DNA of 64,000 nt from Verrucomicrobiota bacterium (GTDB lineage Bacteria > Verrucomicrobiota > Kiritimatiellia > RFP12 > UBA1067): the NCBI GenBank assembly GCA_023269675.1, contig JAHFSX010000007.1, positions 62,001 through 126,000 on the forward strand, given 5' to 3'. Below the pieces are notes generated by a model. It had not been told where the DNA came from, did no database searches, and saw nothing but the letters and a program-made list of their open reading frames with translations. Both the position numbers and the translations under genes were made by a program. Positions 35,182 to 44,166 of this stretch are shown piece by piece (within the stretch, counting starts at the first letter, position 1; each line of letters starts with the position of its first letter).

Positions 35182-36924
35182 ATGGAAACCGCGCTGTTCA
35201 GACTGACGGACCCGTTCGGCTCCGCGCCGTGCCGCCCGCCCTTCCGGCAGGCGGTGTCCAGCGGGCTGCCGTGGAACAACCTGCCGGTCACGCGCGACTA
35301 CACCCTGGGCCAGCTGCTCGACCAGTCGGTCGCGCGCTGCGGGCCGCAGGACGCCCTGGTGTACGCGGACCGCGATTTCCGGCTGACCTGGTACGAGTTC
35401 GGCGCCGAGGTGGACCGCCTCGCCTGCGGGCTGCTGGCGCTGGGTGTGCAGCGCGGGGAGAAGATCGGCCTGTGGGCGACCAACGTCCCTCACTGGGTCC
35501 CGCTGATGTTCGCCGCCGCCAAGATCGGCGCGGTGCTGCTGCCGCTCAACACCAGCTACAAAATCGAGGAGATCGACTTCGCGCTCAAACAGTCGGACAC
35601 CGCCAACCTCTTCTTGATCGACGGGTTCCGCGACACCGACTATGTGCAGACGATTTACGACCTGATCCCCGAACTCAAGGAGCAGCCGCGCGGCGCGCTG
35701 AAGTCGGCGCGATATCCCTTTCTGAAGCGCGTTTTTTTTCTGGGTCCCGAGAAGCACCGCGGCATGTTCTCGATCAACGAGCTTCTGGCGTTGGCTGCGC
35801 AGATGCCGCGTGCGGCGTACGAGGCGCGTCAGCGGGAGCTGGACTGTCACGATGTGGTGAACATGCAGTACACCTCGGGGACCACGGGTTTCCCCAAGGG
35901 CGTGCAGCTCTCGCACGCGGCCATCGCGAACGACGGCTTCTGGATCGGCGCCTGCCAAAACCTTTCGGCGGCGGACCGGGTCTGCATTCCGGTTCCGCTC
36001 TTCCACTGCTTCGGCTGTGTGCTGGGCGTGATGTCCTGCGTCAATCACGGCGCCACGATGGTGCTGGTGGAGAAGTACGACGCGGTGCATGTGATGATGT
36101 CCATCGAGAAGGAGCGCTGCACCGCCACATACGGCGTGCCGACGATGTACATCGCGATGCTGGATCACCCGCTCTTCGGCAAGTTTGATTTCTCCTCGCT
36201 GCGCACGGGGATCATGTCGGGCACCACCTGCCCGGTCAAGCGCATGCAGCAGTGCGTGGACCAGATGCACATGCGCGAGGTGACGATTCCGTACGGGCTG
36301 ACCGAGTCGGGGCCGGTGATGACGCAGACGCGCTATTTCGAGACGAGCATCGAGCGCAAGTGCACGTCGATCGGCCAGGCCCTGCCCGGCATCGAGGTGG
36401 CGATCATCCATCCGGAGACGGGCGAGATCTGCGGGCTCGACGAGCCGGGCGAGATCTGCTGCCGCGGGTTCAACACGATGACGGGCTACTACAAGATGCC
36501 CGAGCAGACCGCGAAGTGCATCGACGCGAACGGCTGGCTGCACTCCGGCGACATCGGGAAGATGGACGAGCAGGGCTATTATTTCATCACGGGCCGCCTG
36601 AAGGACCTGATCATCCGGGGCGGCGAGAACATTTCGCCCAAGGAGGTCGAGGATTTCATCGGCCACCTGCCGGGCGTGCAGGACGTGCAGGTTGTGGGCG
36701 TGCCCAGCATGAAGTACGGCGAGCAGCCGGCGGCTTTTGTGATCCGGATGCCGGGCTCCGCGCTCACGGAACAGGATGTGGCGGACTTCTGCCGCAACCG
36801 GATCGCCTGGTTCAAGATCCCGAAGTACATCCGGTTTGTGGACAGCTACCCGATGACCGCGAGCCAGAAAATCCAGAAGTACAAGCTGCGCGAGACGGCC
36901 GCGCAACTCTGGCCCGACGCGTAA
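35182..36924 (+). CDS. Acyl-CoA synthetase (AMP-binding)
   Basis: The protein has 580 residues from ATG 35182; the open frame upstream lies in the regulator gene. Adenylate-forming motifs are YTSGTTGFPKG (P-loop, about 230-240), YGLTESGPV (A5), HSGDIGKMDEQGYYFITGRLKD (A7/A8) and the C-terminal catalytic Lys in SQKIQKYKLRE (A10). It activates a carboxylic acid to acyl-AMP and transfers it to CoA; length and motifs match medium/long-chain fatty acid or aryl acid ligases. Substrate not readable. A lone acyl carrier protein at 38191-38442 could be an alternative acceptor, but they lie on opposite strands. Confidence 0.93.
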   Translation: METALFRLTDPFGSAPCRPPFRQAVSSGLPWNNLPVTRDYTLGQLLDQSVARCGPQDALVYADRDFRLTWYEFGAEVDRLACGLLALGVQRGEKIGLWATNVPHWVPLMFAAAKIGAVLLPLNTSYKIEEIDFALKQSDTANLFLIDGFRDTDYVQTIYDLIPELKEQPRGALKSARYPFLKRVFFLGPEKHRGMFSINELLALAAQMPRAAYEARQRELDCHDVVNMQYTSGTTGFPKGVQLSHAAIANDGFWIGACQNLSAADRVCIPVPLFHCFGCVLGVMSCVNHGATMVLVEKYDAVHVMMSIEKERCTATYGVPTMYIAMLDHPLFGKFDFSSLRTGIMSGTTCPVKRMQQCVDQMHMREVTIPYGLTESGPVMTQTRYFETSIERKCTSIGQALPGIEVAIIHPETGEICGLDEPGEICCRGFNTMTGYYKMPEQTAKCIDANGWLHSGDIGKMDEQGYYFITGRLKDLIIRGGENISPKEVEDFIGHLPGVQDVQVVGVPSMKYGEQPAAFVIRMPGSALTEQDVADFCRNRIAWFKIPKYIRFVDSYPMTASQKIQKYKLRETAAQLWPDA

Positions 36925-36958
36925 CCTTTTTTTCGGTACACTTTAAAGGACTCTGAAA

Positions 36959-37804
36959 ATGAACAGGGGATGGATGGCTATGATGGTGGCGTGCGGATTG
37001 GTTTCAGCGGTTTGCGCCGGGCAGCAGGTGCTGCCTCTTTGGCCTGAGGGCAAGACGCCGCTCAAAACGAGCGACGCGCCGGAGAAGGTGAACCCGTCCA
37101 AGGACGACATCGTCCGGTTGACGGACGTGAACGTGCCCAGCTTGACGCTCTATCTGGCGAAGGACACGGGCAAGCCGAATCCCGCGGTGATGATCTGCCC
37201 CGGCGGCGGCTACAACATCCTCGCATGGAACCACGAGGGCACGGAGGTGGCTGAGTGGCTCAACAGCCAAGGCATTTCCGCCTGCGTCCTCAAGTACCGC
37301 GTTCCCGGCAACCGCGACGCCGCGTTCTGCGACGCGCAGCGGGCCATGGGTCTGATCCGTTCCAAGTCGCAAGACCTCAACATCGATCCGAAGCGCCTGG
37401 GCATCATGGGCTTCTCGGCCGGCGCGCACCTCTCCGTGCGCACGAGCACCAACTTCGAGAAGCGGTACTACGAGGCGGTGGATGCGGCCGACGCGCAGCC
37501 GAGCCGCCCGGATTTCGCGCTCGTCATCTATCCCGCCTATCTGTTCCGCGAAGGCTACACGCTGGCGCCGGAACTGCCCGTGACGGCGCAGGTGCCGCCG
37601 ACGTTTCTGCTGCAGGCGGAAGACGACGGCCCGTATGTGGACAGCAGCCTGGCGTACGCCATCGCGCTCAAGGCCGTGAAGGTGCCGGTGGAGCTGCACA
37701 TCTTCCCGAACGGCGGGCACGGGTACGGGCTGCGCAAGAAGGGCAAGACAACGGATGTGTGGCCTGAGCTCGCAGCCGCATGGCTTGCGCGGATAACGAA
37801 GTGA
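36959..37804 (+). CDS. Secreted alpha/beta hydrolase (esterase)
   Basis: The protein has 281 residues with a signal peptide (about 1-20). The oxyanion loop is CPGGGYNILA, the nucleophile elbow GFSAG, then an acidic residue in QAEDDGPYVDSS and the catalytic His in NGGHGYGL. This fits the acetylxylan-esterase/carboxylesterase group with an exported, single-domain enzyme that removes acyl groups from plant or algal polysaccharides. AAAGGA precedes the ATG by 9 nt. It lies 34 nt after the acyl-CoA synthetase gene. Confidence 0.9.
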   Translation: MNRGWMAMMVACGLVSAVCAGQQVLPLWPEGKTPLKTSDAPEKVNPSKDDIVRLTDVNVPSLTLYLAKDTGKPNPAVMICPGGGYNILAWNHEGTEVAEWLNSQGISACVLKYRVPGNRDAAFCDAQRAMGLIRSKSQDLNIDPKRLGIMGFSAGAHLSVRTSTNFEKRYYEAVDAADAQPSRPDFALVIYPAYLFREGYTLAPELPVTAQVPPTFLLQAEDDGPYVDSSLAYAIALKAVKVPVELHIFPNGGHGYGLRKKGKTTDVWPELAAAWLARITK

Positions 37805-37824
37805 CGGACAACAGGAAGGAATCA

Positions 37825-38082
37825 ATGACTGAGGAAATCGAACGGAATCTGGGCGAGCAGCCGATCGCGCGCATCATGGCCGCGGCAGGGCTGAAGCCGA
37901 ACGACGTGGTGACGGCTTCGGCCGTGCCGATGACGCACAAGATGGTGTCGCGGGCCTGCAAGGGCCGGCTGCTGACGCCGAACGCGCAGGTCAAGGTGCA
38001 GGCGGCGCTCAACGCCGCGACCGGCAAGAAGTATACGCTCGCGGACCTCTTCACCTATGCGCGCGAAGGTGCCGGAGCGTAG
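37825..38082 (+). CDS. Small protein of unknown function
   Basis: The protein has 85 residues from ATG 37825 with AGGAAGGA upstream. It is mainly helical and hydrophilic. The middle, VPMTHKMVSRACKGRLLTPNAQVKVQAALNAATG, has the spacing of a helix-turn-helix, and the end is KKYTLADLFTYA. It could be a small DNA-binding protein, but no family is recognised with certainty. It starts 20 nt after the esterase gene. Confidence 0.65.
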   Translation: MTEEIERNLGEQPIARIMAAAGLKPNDVVTASAVPMTHKMVSRACKGRLLTPNAQVKVQAALNAATGKKYTLADLFTYAREGAGA

Positions 38083-38190
38083 CACCTCGTTGACGCACGT
38101 GCCACGCACGCCCAAGGATGGGCGTGCCACATTCCCGAAAGTGCCCTGCGCATCCCTGCGCAGGGCCACACTTTTATTCTCGGCCCGCGC

Positions 38191-38442
38191 TCAGATACGC
38201 GCCTGCACAAAATCGCGCAGCGCCGCGACCGAGATGAAGTTGCGCACGTCGAAGTCGCCATCCTCGATGACGACCCCGAAGGCCTCTTCCAGTCCGACCA
38301 CGAGTTCCAGCAGGCATACGGAATCCACGCCGTAGGCGTCGATCAGCGAGGCGTCGGTCTGGATGTCCTCCGGCCTGACGCTGAGGAACAGGCGTTCGAC
38401 GATCATCGCTTTGAGCTTGGCTTCAATGCTTGCTGTGTCCAT
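38191..38442 (-). CDS. Acyl carrier protein
   Basis: The protein has 83 residues. The phosphopantetheine attachment site is S41 in YGVDSVCLLEL, a variant of the DSL motif with Val after Ser. Helices are Glu/Asp-rich as in ACPs. There is no fatty acid synthase, polyketide or D-alanylation gene beside it; the nearest relevant gene is the acyl-CoA synthetase on the other strand. It may serve a specialised acyl transfer rather than general fatty acid synthesis. Confidence 0.9.
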   Translation of the reverse strand: MDTASIEAKLKAMIVERLFLSVRPEDIQTDASLIDAYGVDSVCLLELVVGLEEAFGVVIEDGDFDVRNFISVAALRDFVQARI

Positions 38443-38470
38443 GTGGCGGGAGTCTCCGTGCGTCGACGCA

Positions 38471-39061
38471 TTATTTGCTTTTGATGATCTGGGCGGAAAG
38501 GGCTTTGTGCATGTCCGAGATCTGCGCCTCCAGGCTGTTGAAACGGCGCTCCGCGTTTTTCTTGGCCATCACCTGCATCGCGATCACGAGGATCAGAAGG
38601 CCGATGATGACGACGATGTGCAGGAAGGAAACGCCGCTGTGGGGCACGGGCAGCTCCGGCTCCTGATCCATCGAGGGGACGGGGCGGGGAGCCGCGGTCT
38701 TCGGTGCGGGTTTCGGCGCCGCGGCCGCCGGGACCTCGGGCTTGGGGGTCACCTTCGGCTCCTCCTTGACGTCCTTCTTGGCTTCCGCGGGAGACTCTGT
38801 CTTGCCTGCGGCCTGAGGCTCGGATTTGACGTCGGCCGGCTTTTCCGGTTTGACCGCCGGCATCGCGGGATCTTTCGTCTCTGCCGCCGCCGCCGCAGGG
38901 GCGGCCGTTGCCGCGGGTTTCGCGGCGTCACCGGCTTTGCCCTCTTCGGACTCGATCACAAAGCTTTCGCTACACTTGGGGCATTTCTGGTTGATCGGTT
39001 TGCCAAGATCAAACACGGCGAGCTTGGCTTGGCATTTGGGACACTGGACAATGCGTTTCAT
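38471..39061 (-). CDS. Zinc-ribbon (MJ0042-type) single-pass membrane protein
   Basis: The protein has 196 residues. An N-terminal zinc ribbon has two CPKC knuckles (VQCPKCQAKLAVF and QKCPKCSESF), close to the MJ0042 zinc-finger motif. A disordered Ala/Pro/Lys/Glu-rich linker (about 40-135) leads to one membrane helix (about 146-166, LHIVVIIGLLILVIAMQVM) and a short C-terminal coiled coil. A strong promoter (TATAAT) and AAAGGAG ribbon the 5' end. Function unknown; the fold suggests a sensor or anchor that binds metal or nucleic acid in the cytoplasm. Confidence 0.75.
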   Translation of the reverse strand: MKRIVQCPKCQAKLAVFDLGKPINQKCPKCSESFVIESEEGKAGDAAKPAATAAPAAAAAETKDPAMPAVKPEKPADVKSEPQAAGKTESPAEAKKDVKEEPKVTPKPEVPAAAAPKPAPKTAAPRPVPSMDQEPELPVPHSGVSFLHIVVIIGLLILVIAMQVMAKKNAERRFNSLEAQISDMHKALSAQIIKSK

Positions 39062-39090
39062 ACGTTGTACTCCTTTAAAACAGTGAGGTG

Positions 39091-39119
39091 ATTATAAAGA
39101 ATCAGACGTGTGGGTGCAA
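39091..39119 (-). promoter_or_regulatory. Promoter of the zinc-ribbon membrane protein gene
   Basis: On the minus strand TTGCAC (39114-39119) and a perfect TATAAT (39091-39096) are 17 nt apart. The transcript would start near 39084, about 23 nt before the ATG. Confidence 0.6.
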
Positions 39120-39124
39120 GCGGA

Positions 39125-39937
39125 CTATTGCGCGGTTTCGGCCGGAGCCGTTTTGATTCGGGGCGGCGGCGGATAGATGCCCTTGAGGGCGTTCTCGCAG
39201 ATCAGCCGCGTGTCCTGCGGGAAATCGTTTTTGATGATCCATTTGAGGAAGCCCGGGTCTTCCGTCACGAGGGCCTTCAGCTTCGCGCCCTTCTTTTTGC
39301 CGAAATTCACGGCGATCTCGCCGTCCACCCAGCGCAGGCGGCCGGAGCGGTCGGCGTTGAACGGGTCGATCGGGTTGAAGGTGCGGTCAAGGGTCTCCAT
39401 GTCCTGCGGCAGGTCGAGGTAGCGTTTGAACTGCCCGATGAGCACGTCGAGCGTGGCGCGCACGTCGGCCTCCGCGCCGTGGGCGCCCTCGTGCGGCCGG
39501 TCCGAGTAGAACCGCAGCGCGGCGGAGAGGTCGCGCGGCTCCCGGGTGTGGAAGATGCGTTGCGCGTCAAGCAGGCGCCGGCGGTCGGGGTCGAACGTGA
39601 TGCCCGCGCGGGTGAACTCTTCGGCGAGCATGGGGATGTCGAAGCGGCCGGCGTTGAAGCCCGCGAAATCGGCCTCGCCGAAGAAGGTCAGGATCTCCAG
39701 GGCCTTGTCCTTGAAGGTCGGCTGGTCGCGGACGATCTCGTCGGTGATGCCGTGGATCGCCGTGGTCTCGACCGGGATGGGCACGCCGGGGTTCAGGAGC
39801 CAGTAGCCTTTGGTTTCGGTGCCGTCGGGCTCGATGCGGATGGCGGCGAGCTCGACGATGCGGTCGGCGCGCGGGCTGATGCCGGTGGCTTCGATGTCGA
39901 AAACGATCAGGGGGCGGTCGAGTTTGATGGGGAACAT
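39125..39937 (-). CDS. DEDDh 3'-5' exonuclease (DnaQ-like)
   Basis: The protein has 270 residues. The catalytic residues are D14 and E16 (VFDIEATG), D100 (FNAGRFDIPML), H153 and D158 (HGAEADVRATLD), the full DEDDh set. The C-terminal 90 residues (WVDGEIAVNFGKKKGAKL and onward) are an extra part also seen in stand-alone exonucleases of PVC bacteria. It probably trims DNA or RNA 3' ends in repair; it lacks a polymerase-epsilon clamp motif that can be seen by eye. A heptamer array starts 14 nt upstream of its ATG. Confidence 0.9.
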   Translation of the reverse strand: MFPIKLDRPLIVFDIEATGISPRADRIVELAAIRIEPDGTETKGYWLLNPGVPIPVETTAIHGITDEIVRDQPTFKDKALEILTFFGEADFAGFNAGRFDIPMLAEEFTRAGITFDPDRRRLLDAQRIFHTREPRDLSAALRFYSDRPHEGAHGAEADVRATLDVLIGQFKRYLDLPQDMETLDRTFNPIDPFNADRSGRLRWVDGEIAVNFGKKKGAKLKALVTEDPGFLKWIIKNDFPQDTRLICENALKGIYPPPPRIKTAPAETAQ

Positions 39938-39950
39938 GGGGAGCTTTCGG

Positions 39951-39992
39951 GAGTGAGGAGTTAGGAGTTAGGAGTGAGGAGTTGAGAGTGCC
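39951..39992. repeat. GAGTTAG/GAGTGAG heptamer array
   Basis: Six units with 7-nt period: GAGTGAG, GAGTTAG, GAGTTAG, GAGTGAG, GAGTTGA, GAGTGCC. It shares its unit with 23873-23900. It lies between the exonuclease and the solute-binding protein genes. Confidence 0.85.
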
Positions 39993-40015
39993 GGGTTGGA
40001 AGAGGGCCGAGGTGT

Positions 40016-41824
40016 TCAGGGGTTAGGCGTATGACCCGTCGGAACAGGTCGCTGCGCCTGCCCGCCCGGTGGCCCGAACACGGTGTCGAAATCGACGAGG
40101 ACGGGGCGGTGCGGAAGCATGTCTCCGGTGGCCATCGCCGCTTTGAGTTCAGCGGCGGAATCGGCGTCGTACCACCAGTAGCCGAGCAGCGAGCGTTCGT
40201 CGCCGGACTTCGAGAGGACCGTGTCGGGCATCCCGAAGGCGTCCCAGTAGAGCAGGCGCACGGCGTCGAGGTTCCAGAGGAGCACGTAGGGCACGGCGGC
40301 GGTGACGAGCGCGTCAATCTCGCGGTCGATCGCGTTGCGCTCGGTGATGCTGAAAACGTTTTTCTGCTTTTCGATGAGGGCGTCGACGCGCGGGTCTTTG
40401 AAGCCCGTGAGGTTGTTGCCGGAGGGGCGGTCGGCCTCGCGCGAGTGCCACATGCTTTCGGGGTCGCGGAAGATCACCTCGCCCCAGCTCGCCCACGTCA
40501 TGTCGAAGTTGTAAGCGTCCATGTCGCGCATCCAGGCGGCGAAATCCTTGCGCTCGATCTTCATCTCGATGCCGACCTCTTTGAACGCGCTGTTGCAGAG
40601 GGCGAGGTATTTCTCGGTGCTGCCGTCGCGCGTGAGGAACTGGAAGCGCAGCGGGCGCCCCGCCTTCTCGAGGATGCCGGTCTGGGGGTTGGGCGTGTAC
40701 CCGGCCTCGCGCAGCAGGGCTTTGGCGCGGGCGACGTCGAAACGCGAGACCGCGTTGCTGCAGGGGTGATCCGCGTCGTAGAGGTCCTCGAAGTAGGAGC
40801 GGTGGAGGAAGTAGGCGTTGAACATCATGGTGCGGTTCATGGTCTCGCGGTCGACCAGGTGGGCGAGGGCCTGACGCACGCGCAGGTCGTCGAACGGCGG
40901 GCGGCGCATGTTCATGGCGAAGCCCTGGAAGCCGATGGGGCGGTGGTTGCGGACGCGGCGTTTGACGATCCAGTTCTTGTCGAACTTCTCGCCGATGGTC
41001 TCGTTGGCCCAGATGCGCGCGGCATAGACGGCGTAGACGTCCACCTGGCCCTTCTTGAAGGCTTCGAAGGCGTTCTCGTTGTCGAGGTAGTAGCGGAACA
41101 CGAGCGTGTCGAAGTTCATGGTGTGGCGCAGGGAGGGGTGATCGCCGGCCCACCAGTCCCAGCGCCGGCTCAGGCGGATCTCGATCTGCTCCTTGACCGC
41201 GCTGAGCACATAGGGGCCGGAGACGACGGGGCGGTCGAGGTCGAGCCGGTTGAAGTCCTGCTTTTCGAAGGCGTGCTTGGGCATGATCTCGAACATGCCT
41301 ACGGCGAGGAGATTGCGCCAGTGGCTCTCTTTGGCGCGGAAGCGGACCGTGCGCTCCCCGAGTATCTCAGGCGAGGCGAACACGCTGAGCGCGACTTTTG
41401 AGGAGCCGGTCGCGTTCGTGGGGGCCATCACCTGGTCGAAGGTCCACTTCACATCCTCGGCGGTGACGGGGTAGCCGTCGCTCCAGCGGGCGGCCGGGTC
41501 GATCTCGAAGGTGAAGCTGAGCTTGTCGTCGGAGATGGCCCAGCGGTTGGCGAGCCCGGGCGTGAACTCGGTGGTCACGGAATCGACATTCAGCAGGGTC
41601 TCGTACATCAGGTCGAAGATCTGGCGGGTGTAGGAGTTGTTGTCGATGTAGGCGTTGAGGCTCTTGGGCGGCTGAAAGGCGGCGAAGCGCAGGATGCCGC
41701 CCCGCACGGCGAGCGGGCTGGACAGAGGGTCCGGGCCCTCCTTCCAGTCCGGTTTGGGGAATACGTCGTCCGGCCGCGCAGCGAGCGCGGCGGACAACAT
41801 CATAATGGAGAGCAGGTGACGCAT
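40016..41824 (-). CDS. ABC-type peptide/solute-binding protein (family 5)
   Basis: The protein has 602 residues from ATG 41822-41824; the open frame upstream has no similarity. An N-terminal signal peptide (about 1-16) has no lipobox. The fold is that of family 5 binding proteins: LRFAAFQPPKSLNAYIDNN at the start, WSDGYPVTAEDVKWTFDQVM, DDLRVRQALAHLVDRETM, and MTWASWGEVIFRDPESMWHS. These capture oligopeptides, nickel or sugars for an ABC importer. No permease or ATPase gene is nearby, so it must work with a transporter encoded elsewhere. Confidence 0.9.
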   Translation of the reverse strand: MRHLLSIMMLSAALAARPDDVFPKPDWKEGPDPLSSPLAVRGGILRFAAFQPPKSLNAYIDNNSYTRQIFDLMYETLLNVDSVTTEFTPGLANRWAISDDKLSFTFEIDPAARWSDGYPVTAEDVKWTFDQVMAPTNATGSSKVALSVFASPEILGERTVRFRAKESHWRNLLAVGMFEIMPKHAFEKQDFNRLDLDRPVVSGPYVLSAVKEQIEIRLSRRWDWWAGDHPSLRHTMNFDTLVFRYYLDNENAFEAFKKGQVDVYAVYAARIWANETIGEKFDKNWIVKRRVRNHRPIGFQGFAMNMRRPPFDDLRVRQALAHLVDRETMNRTMMFNAYFLHRSYFEDLYDADHPCSNAVSRFDVARAKALLREAGYTPNPQTGILEKAGRPLRFQFLTRDGSTEKYLALCNSAFKEVGIEMKIERKDFAAWMRDMDAYNFDMTWASWGEVIFRDPESMWHSREADRPSGNNLTGFKDPRVDALIEKQKNVFSITERNAIDREIDALVTAAVPYVLLWNLDAVRLLYWDAFGMPDTVLSKSGDERSLLGYWWYDADSAAELKAAMATGDMLPHRPVLVDFDTVFGPPGGQAQRPVPTGHTPNP

Positions 41825-41900
41825 GCGTTTGTTCTGCCGCCGATTGACCGTCTCTTCCGCACGTTGTGCCGCCTTCAGGCGGACGCTGGCATGGCTTCGT

Positions 41901-41924
41901 GGCCGGCTGAAGCCGGTACAACGT
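41901..41924 (+). repeat. REP-like hairpin copy
   Basis: GCCGGCTGAAGCCGGTACAACGT is the third copy of the element at 18033-18093. It lies between the dapL end and the solute-binding protein gene, where it could act as a stop or mRNA stabiliser. Confidence 0.7.
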
Positions 41925-41934
41925 ACGGATGAGG

Positions 41935-43158
41935 CTACTTGAGCACCTTGCGGAGGCGCTTCATGGCCTCTTCCACGTTCTCGCGGCTGTTGAAGGCGCT
42001 GATGCGGATGAAACCCTGGCCGCAGCGCCCGAAGCCCGCGCCGGGGGTGGTGACCACCTGCGCGCGCTTCAGCAGCTTGTCGAAAAACTTCCAGGAGTCT
42101 TTGCCGACGTTGACCCAGATGTAGGGGCTGTTCTCGCCGCCGGTCATGCTGTAGCCGAGGTCGGCCAGCGTGGCGCGGATGAGGCGGGCGTTGCCGAGGT
42201 AGAAGTCGACCAGCGCCCGGGTCTGCGCCTGGCCAGCCTCGGAGTAGACCGCCTCGGCGGCCCGCTGGATCGGATAGGAGACGCCGTTGAACTTGGTGGT
42301 GTGCCGGCGGTTCCACATCGCGTGGAGGGGCACGGGCTCGCCCTTCTTGGTGTAGGCAACGACCGACTTGGGCACGACCGTGTAGGCGCAGCGCGTGCCG
42401 GTGAAGCCGGCGGTTTTCGAGAAGCTGCGGAACTCGATGGCCACCTCGCGCGCGCCCTCGATCTCGTAGATGCTGTGCGGCAGCGACGGGTCGCGGATGA
42501 AGGCCTCGTACGCGGCGTCGAACAGGATCAGCGCCTTGTTTTCACGGGCGTAGCGCACCCAGGCGGCGAGCTGCTCGCGGGTCGCGGTGGCGCCGGTCGG
42601 ATTGTTCGGGAAACAGAGATAGATGAGGTCGACCGGCTGGTCGGGCAGGGCCGGAACGAAGCCGTTGGCCTCGTTGCTGTCGAGGTAGACAAAGCCCTTG
42701 TAGCGGCCCTTCAGGTTCTTGCCGGTGCGCCCCGCCATCACGTTGGTGTCCACGTAGACCGGGTAGACCGGATCGGGAATGGCGATGGTCAGCTTGTCGG
42801 CGAACAGCTCCTGGATGTTGGCGGTGTCGCACTTGGAGCCGTCGCTCACGAACACCTCGTCGGCTTCGATCGGGGCGCCGCGCGACTGGTAGTCGTTCTT
42901 GGCGATGGCCTCGCGCAGGAAGTCGTAGCCCTGCTCCGGACCGTAGCCGCGGAAGGTGGCGCGCGCGGCCATCTCGTCGACGGCCTTGTGCAGCGCCTCG
43001 ATGCAGGCGGGCGGCAGCGGCTCGGTGACATCGCCGATGCCCAGGCGGATCACCGCCTTGCCGGGGTTCTCGGCCTGATAGGCCTTCACGCGCTTGGCGA
43101 TCTCGGAGAAGAGGTAGGAGGACTGGAGTTTGGAGTAGTTTTCGTTGACGCGGATCAT
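41935..43158 (-). CDS. dapL: LL-diaminopimelate aminotransferase
   Basis: The protein has 407 residues; AAAGGA precedes the ATG. It opens with the DapL hallmark [20 protein letters not shown]. The PLP Lys is K248 in [12 protein letters not shown], and D214 (LFDAAYEAF) holds the pyridine nitrogen. The enzyme converts tetrahydrodipicolinate directly to LL-diaminopimelate using Glu, replacing the succinylase or acetylase steps of lysine and peptidoglycan synthesis. This pathway is typical of plants, Chlamydia, Verrucomicrobia and relatives. It lies 17 nt downstream of the acyltransferase gene. Confidence 0.96.
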   Translation of the reverse strand: MIRVNENYSKLQSSYLFSEIAKRVKAYQAENPGKAVIRLGIGDVTEPLPPACIEALHKAVDEMAARATFRGYGPEQGYDFLREAIAKNDYQSRGAPIEADEVFVSDGSKCDTANIQELFADKLTIAIPDPVYPVYVDTNVMAGRTGKNLKGRYKGFVYLDSNEANGFVPALPDQPVDLIYLCFPNNPTGATATREQLAAWVRYARENKALILFDAAYEAFIRDPSLPHSIYEIEGAREVAIEFRSFSKTAGFTGTRCAYTVVPKSVVAYTKKGEPVPLHAMWNRRHTTKFNGVSYPIQRAAEAVYSEAGQAQTRALVDFYLGNARLIRATLADLGYSMTGGENSPYIWVNVGKDSWKFFDKLLKRAQVVTTPGAGFGRCGQGFIRISAFNSRENVEEAMKRLRKVLK

Positions 43159-43175
43159 GGCTTTTTCCTTTCAGA

Positions 43176-44105
43176 TCAGGGAGCGGATGTGGCCGGGGGC
43201 GCATCCTCGCGGATCGGGGTGAGCACCCAGCGCTTGTTGTACCAGAACCACTGTTCGGGGGTTTGGCGGATGGCGGAATCGACCTGCGCGATCACCGCCT
43301 CGGTGATGCGCTGCGCGTCCTGCTCCTTGTCCAGCGAGGGGTCGGGCAGGATCGCGGGCAGGTGGTCGAAGGTGTGACGCCCCCACCCTTGACGCCGGAA
43401 GATGGCGGGGATGACCGGCACACGGGCGGTGATGGCGAACATGGCCATGCCGCGGCCAAAGTTGGCGGTGCCGCCCAGAAAGGGGATTTTGAGGTCGGGC
43501 GAGGGCATGCGCACATCCGGCAGAATCGCGAGCACGTTGCCGCCCCGCAGCATCTTGAGGATTCGCTTGAGTGTGCCGCCGCCGCGCTCGAGGATCGTCA
43601 TGCCCGACTCGCGCTGACGGTTGATCCAGTCGTTGACGAGCGGATTCTTCTGTTTGCCGGTGATGGTGAACATCCGGATGCCGTAACGGTGGCAGGCCCA
43701 GCCCGCGAGGTCCCAGTTGCCCATGTGGGGCACGGTGATGACCGCGCCGCCGTATTGCTCGACCAGGGCCTTGACCTCGGCCATATGGTTTTTGAAGTCG
43801 GGGATGTGGCGGTCGACCCAGGCCAGGTCGATCGCGGGCGCGCGCATCATTTCGACGCCGTTGAAGGCGACGTTGCGCAGGGAGAGCCAGGCGATGCGCT
43901 TCGCGCTCCGTGCCGGCAGATCCGCGCCCAGCACCTCATGGATGCGGCGCAGCGTCTCGCGGCGGCGGAAGCGGAGAACGTGAAAAGTGAACCGCGCCGC
44001 ACACCACGCCACCGCCAGCGCCGCCCGGTAAGGCAACACGTTCAATACGGCGGCAAAGCCGCGTAAGGCGGAGTATTCAAGGATGTGCTGAAAGCGGTAG
44101 CGCAT
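43176..44105 (-). CDS. LpxL/HtrB-like lipid A acyltransferase
   Basis: The protein has 309 residues. One N-terminal membrane helix (about 13-40) is followed by the acyltransferase motif HMGNWD (H127, D132). Other marks are ILPDVRM, the strand PFLGGTANFGRGMAMFA and the C-terminal WFWYNKRW, all usual in LpxL/LpxM/LpxP. It should add a secondary acyl chain to lipid A at the inner membrane, which supports a Gram-negative, LPS-bearing envelope. Its exact site is not readable. Confidence 0.9.
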   Translation of the reverse strand: MRYRFQHILEYSALRGFAAVLNVLPYRAALAVAWCAARFTFHVLRFRRRETLRRIHEVLGADLPARSAKRIAWLSLRNVAFNGVEMMRAPAIDLAWVDRHIPDFKNHMAEVKALVEQYGGAVITVPHMGNWDLAGWACHRYGIRMFTITGKQKNPLVNDWINRQRESGMTILERGGGTLKRILKMLRGGNVLAILPDVRMPSPDLKIPFLGGTANFGRGMAMFAITARVPVIPAIFRRQGWGRHTFDHLPAILPDPSLDKEQDAQRITEAVIAQVDSAIRQTPEQWFWYNKRWVLTPIREDAPPATSAP

Positions 44106-44166
44106 AAAACGGCGTCACCATAGCAAAGTGGCCGTCCTGTTTCGAGCCCGTATTTTGCGGTTCGCG

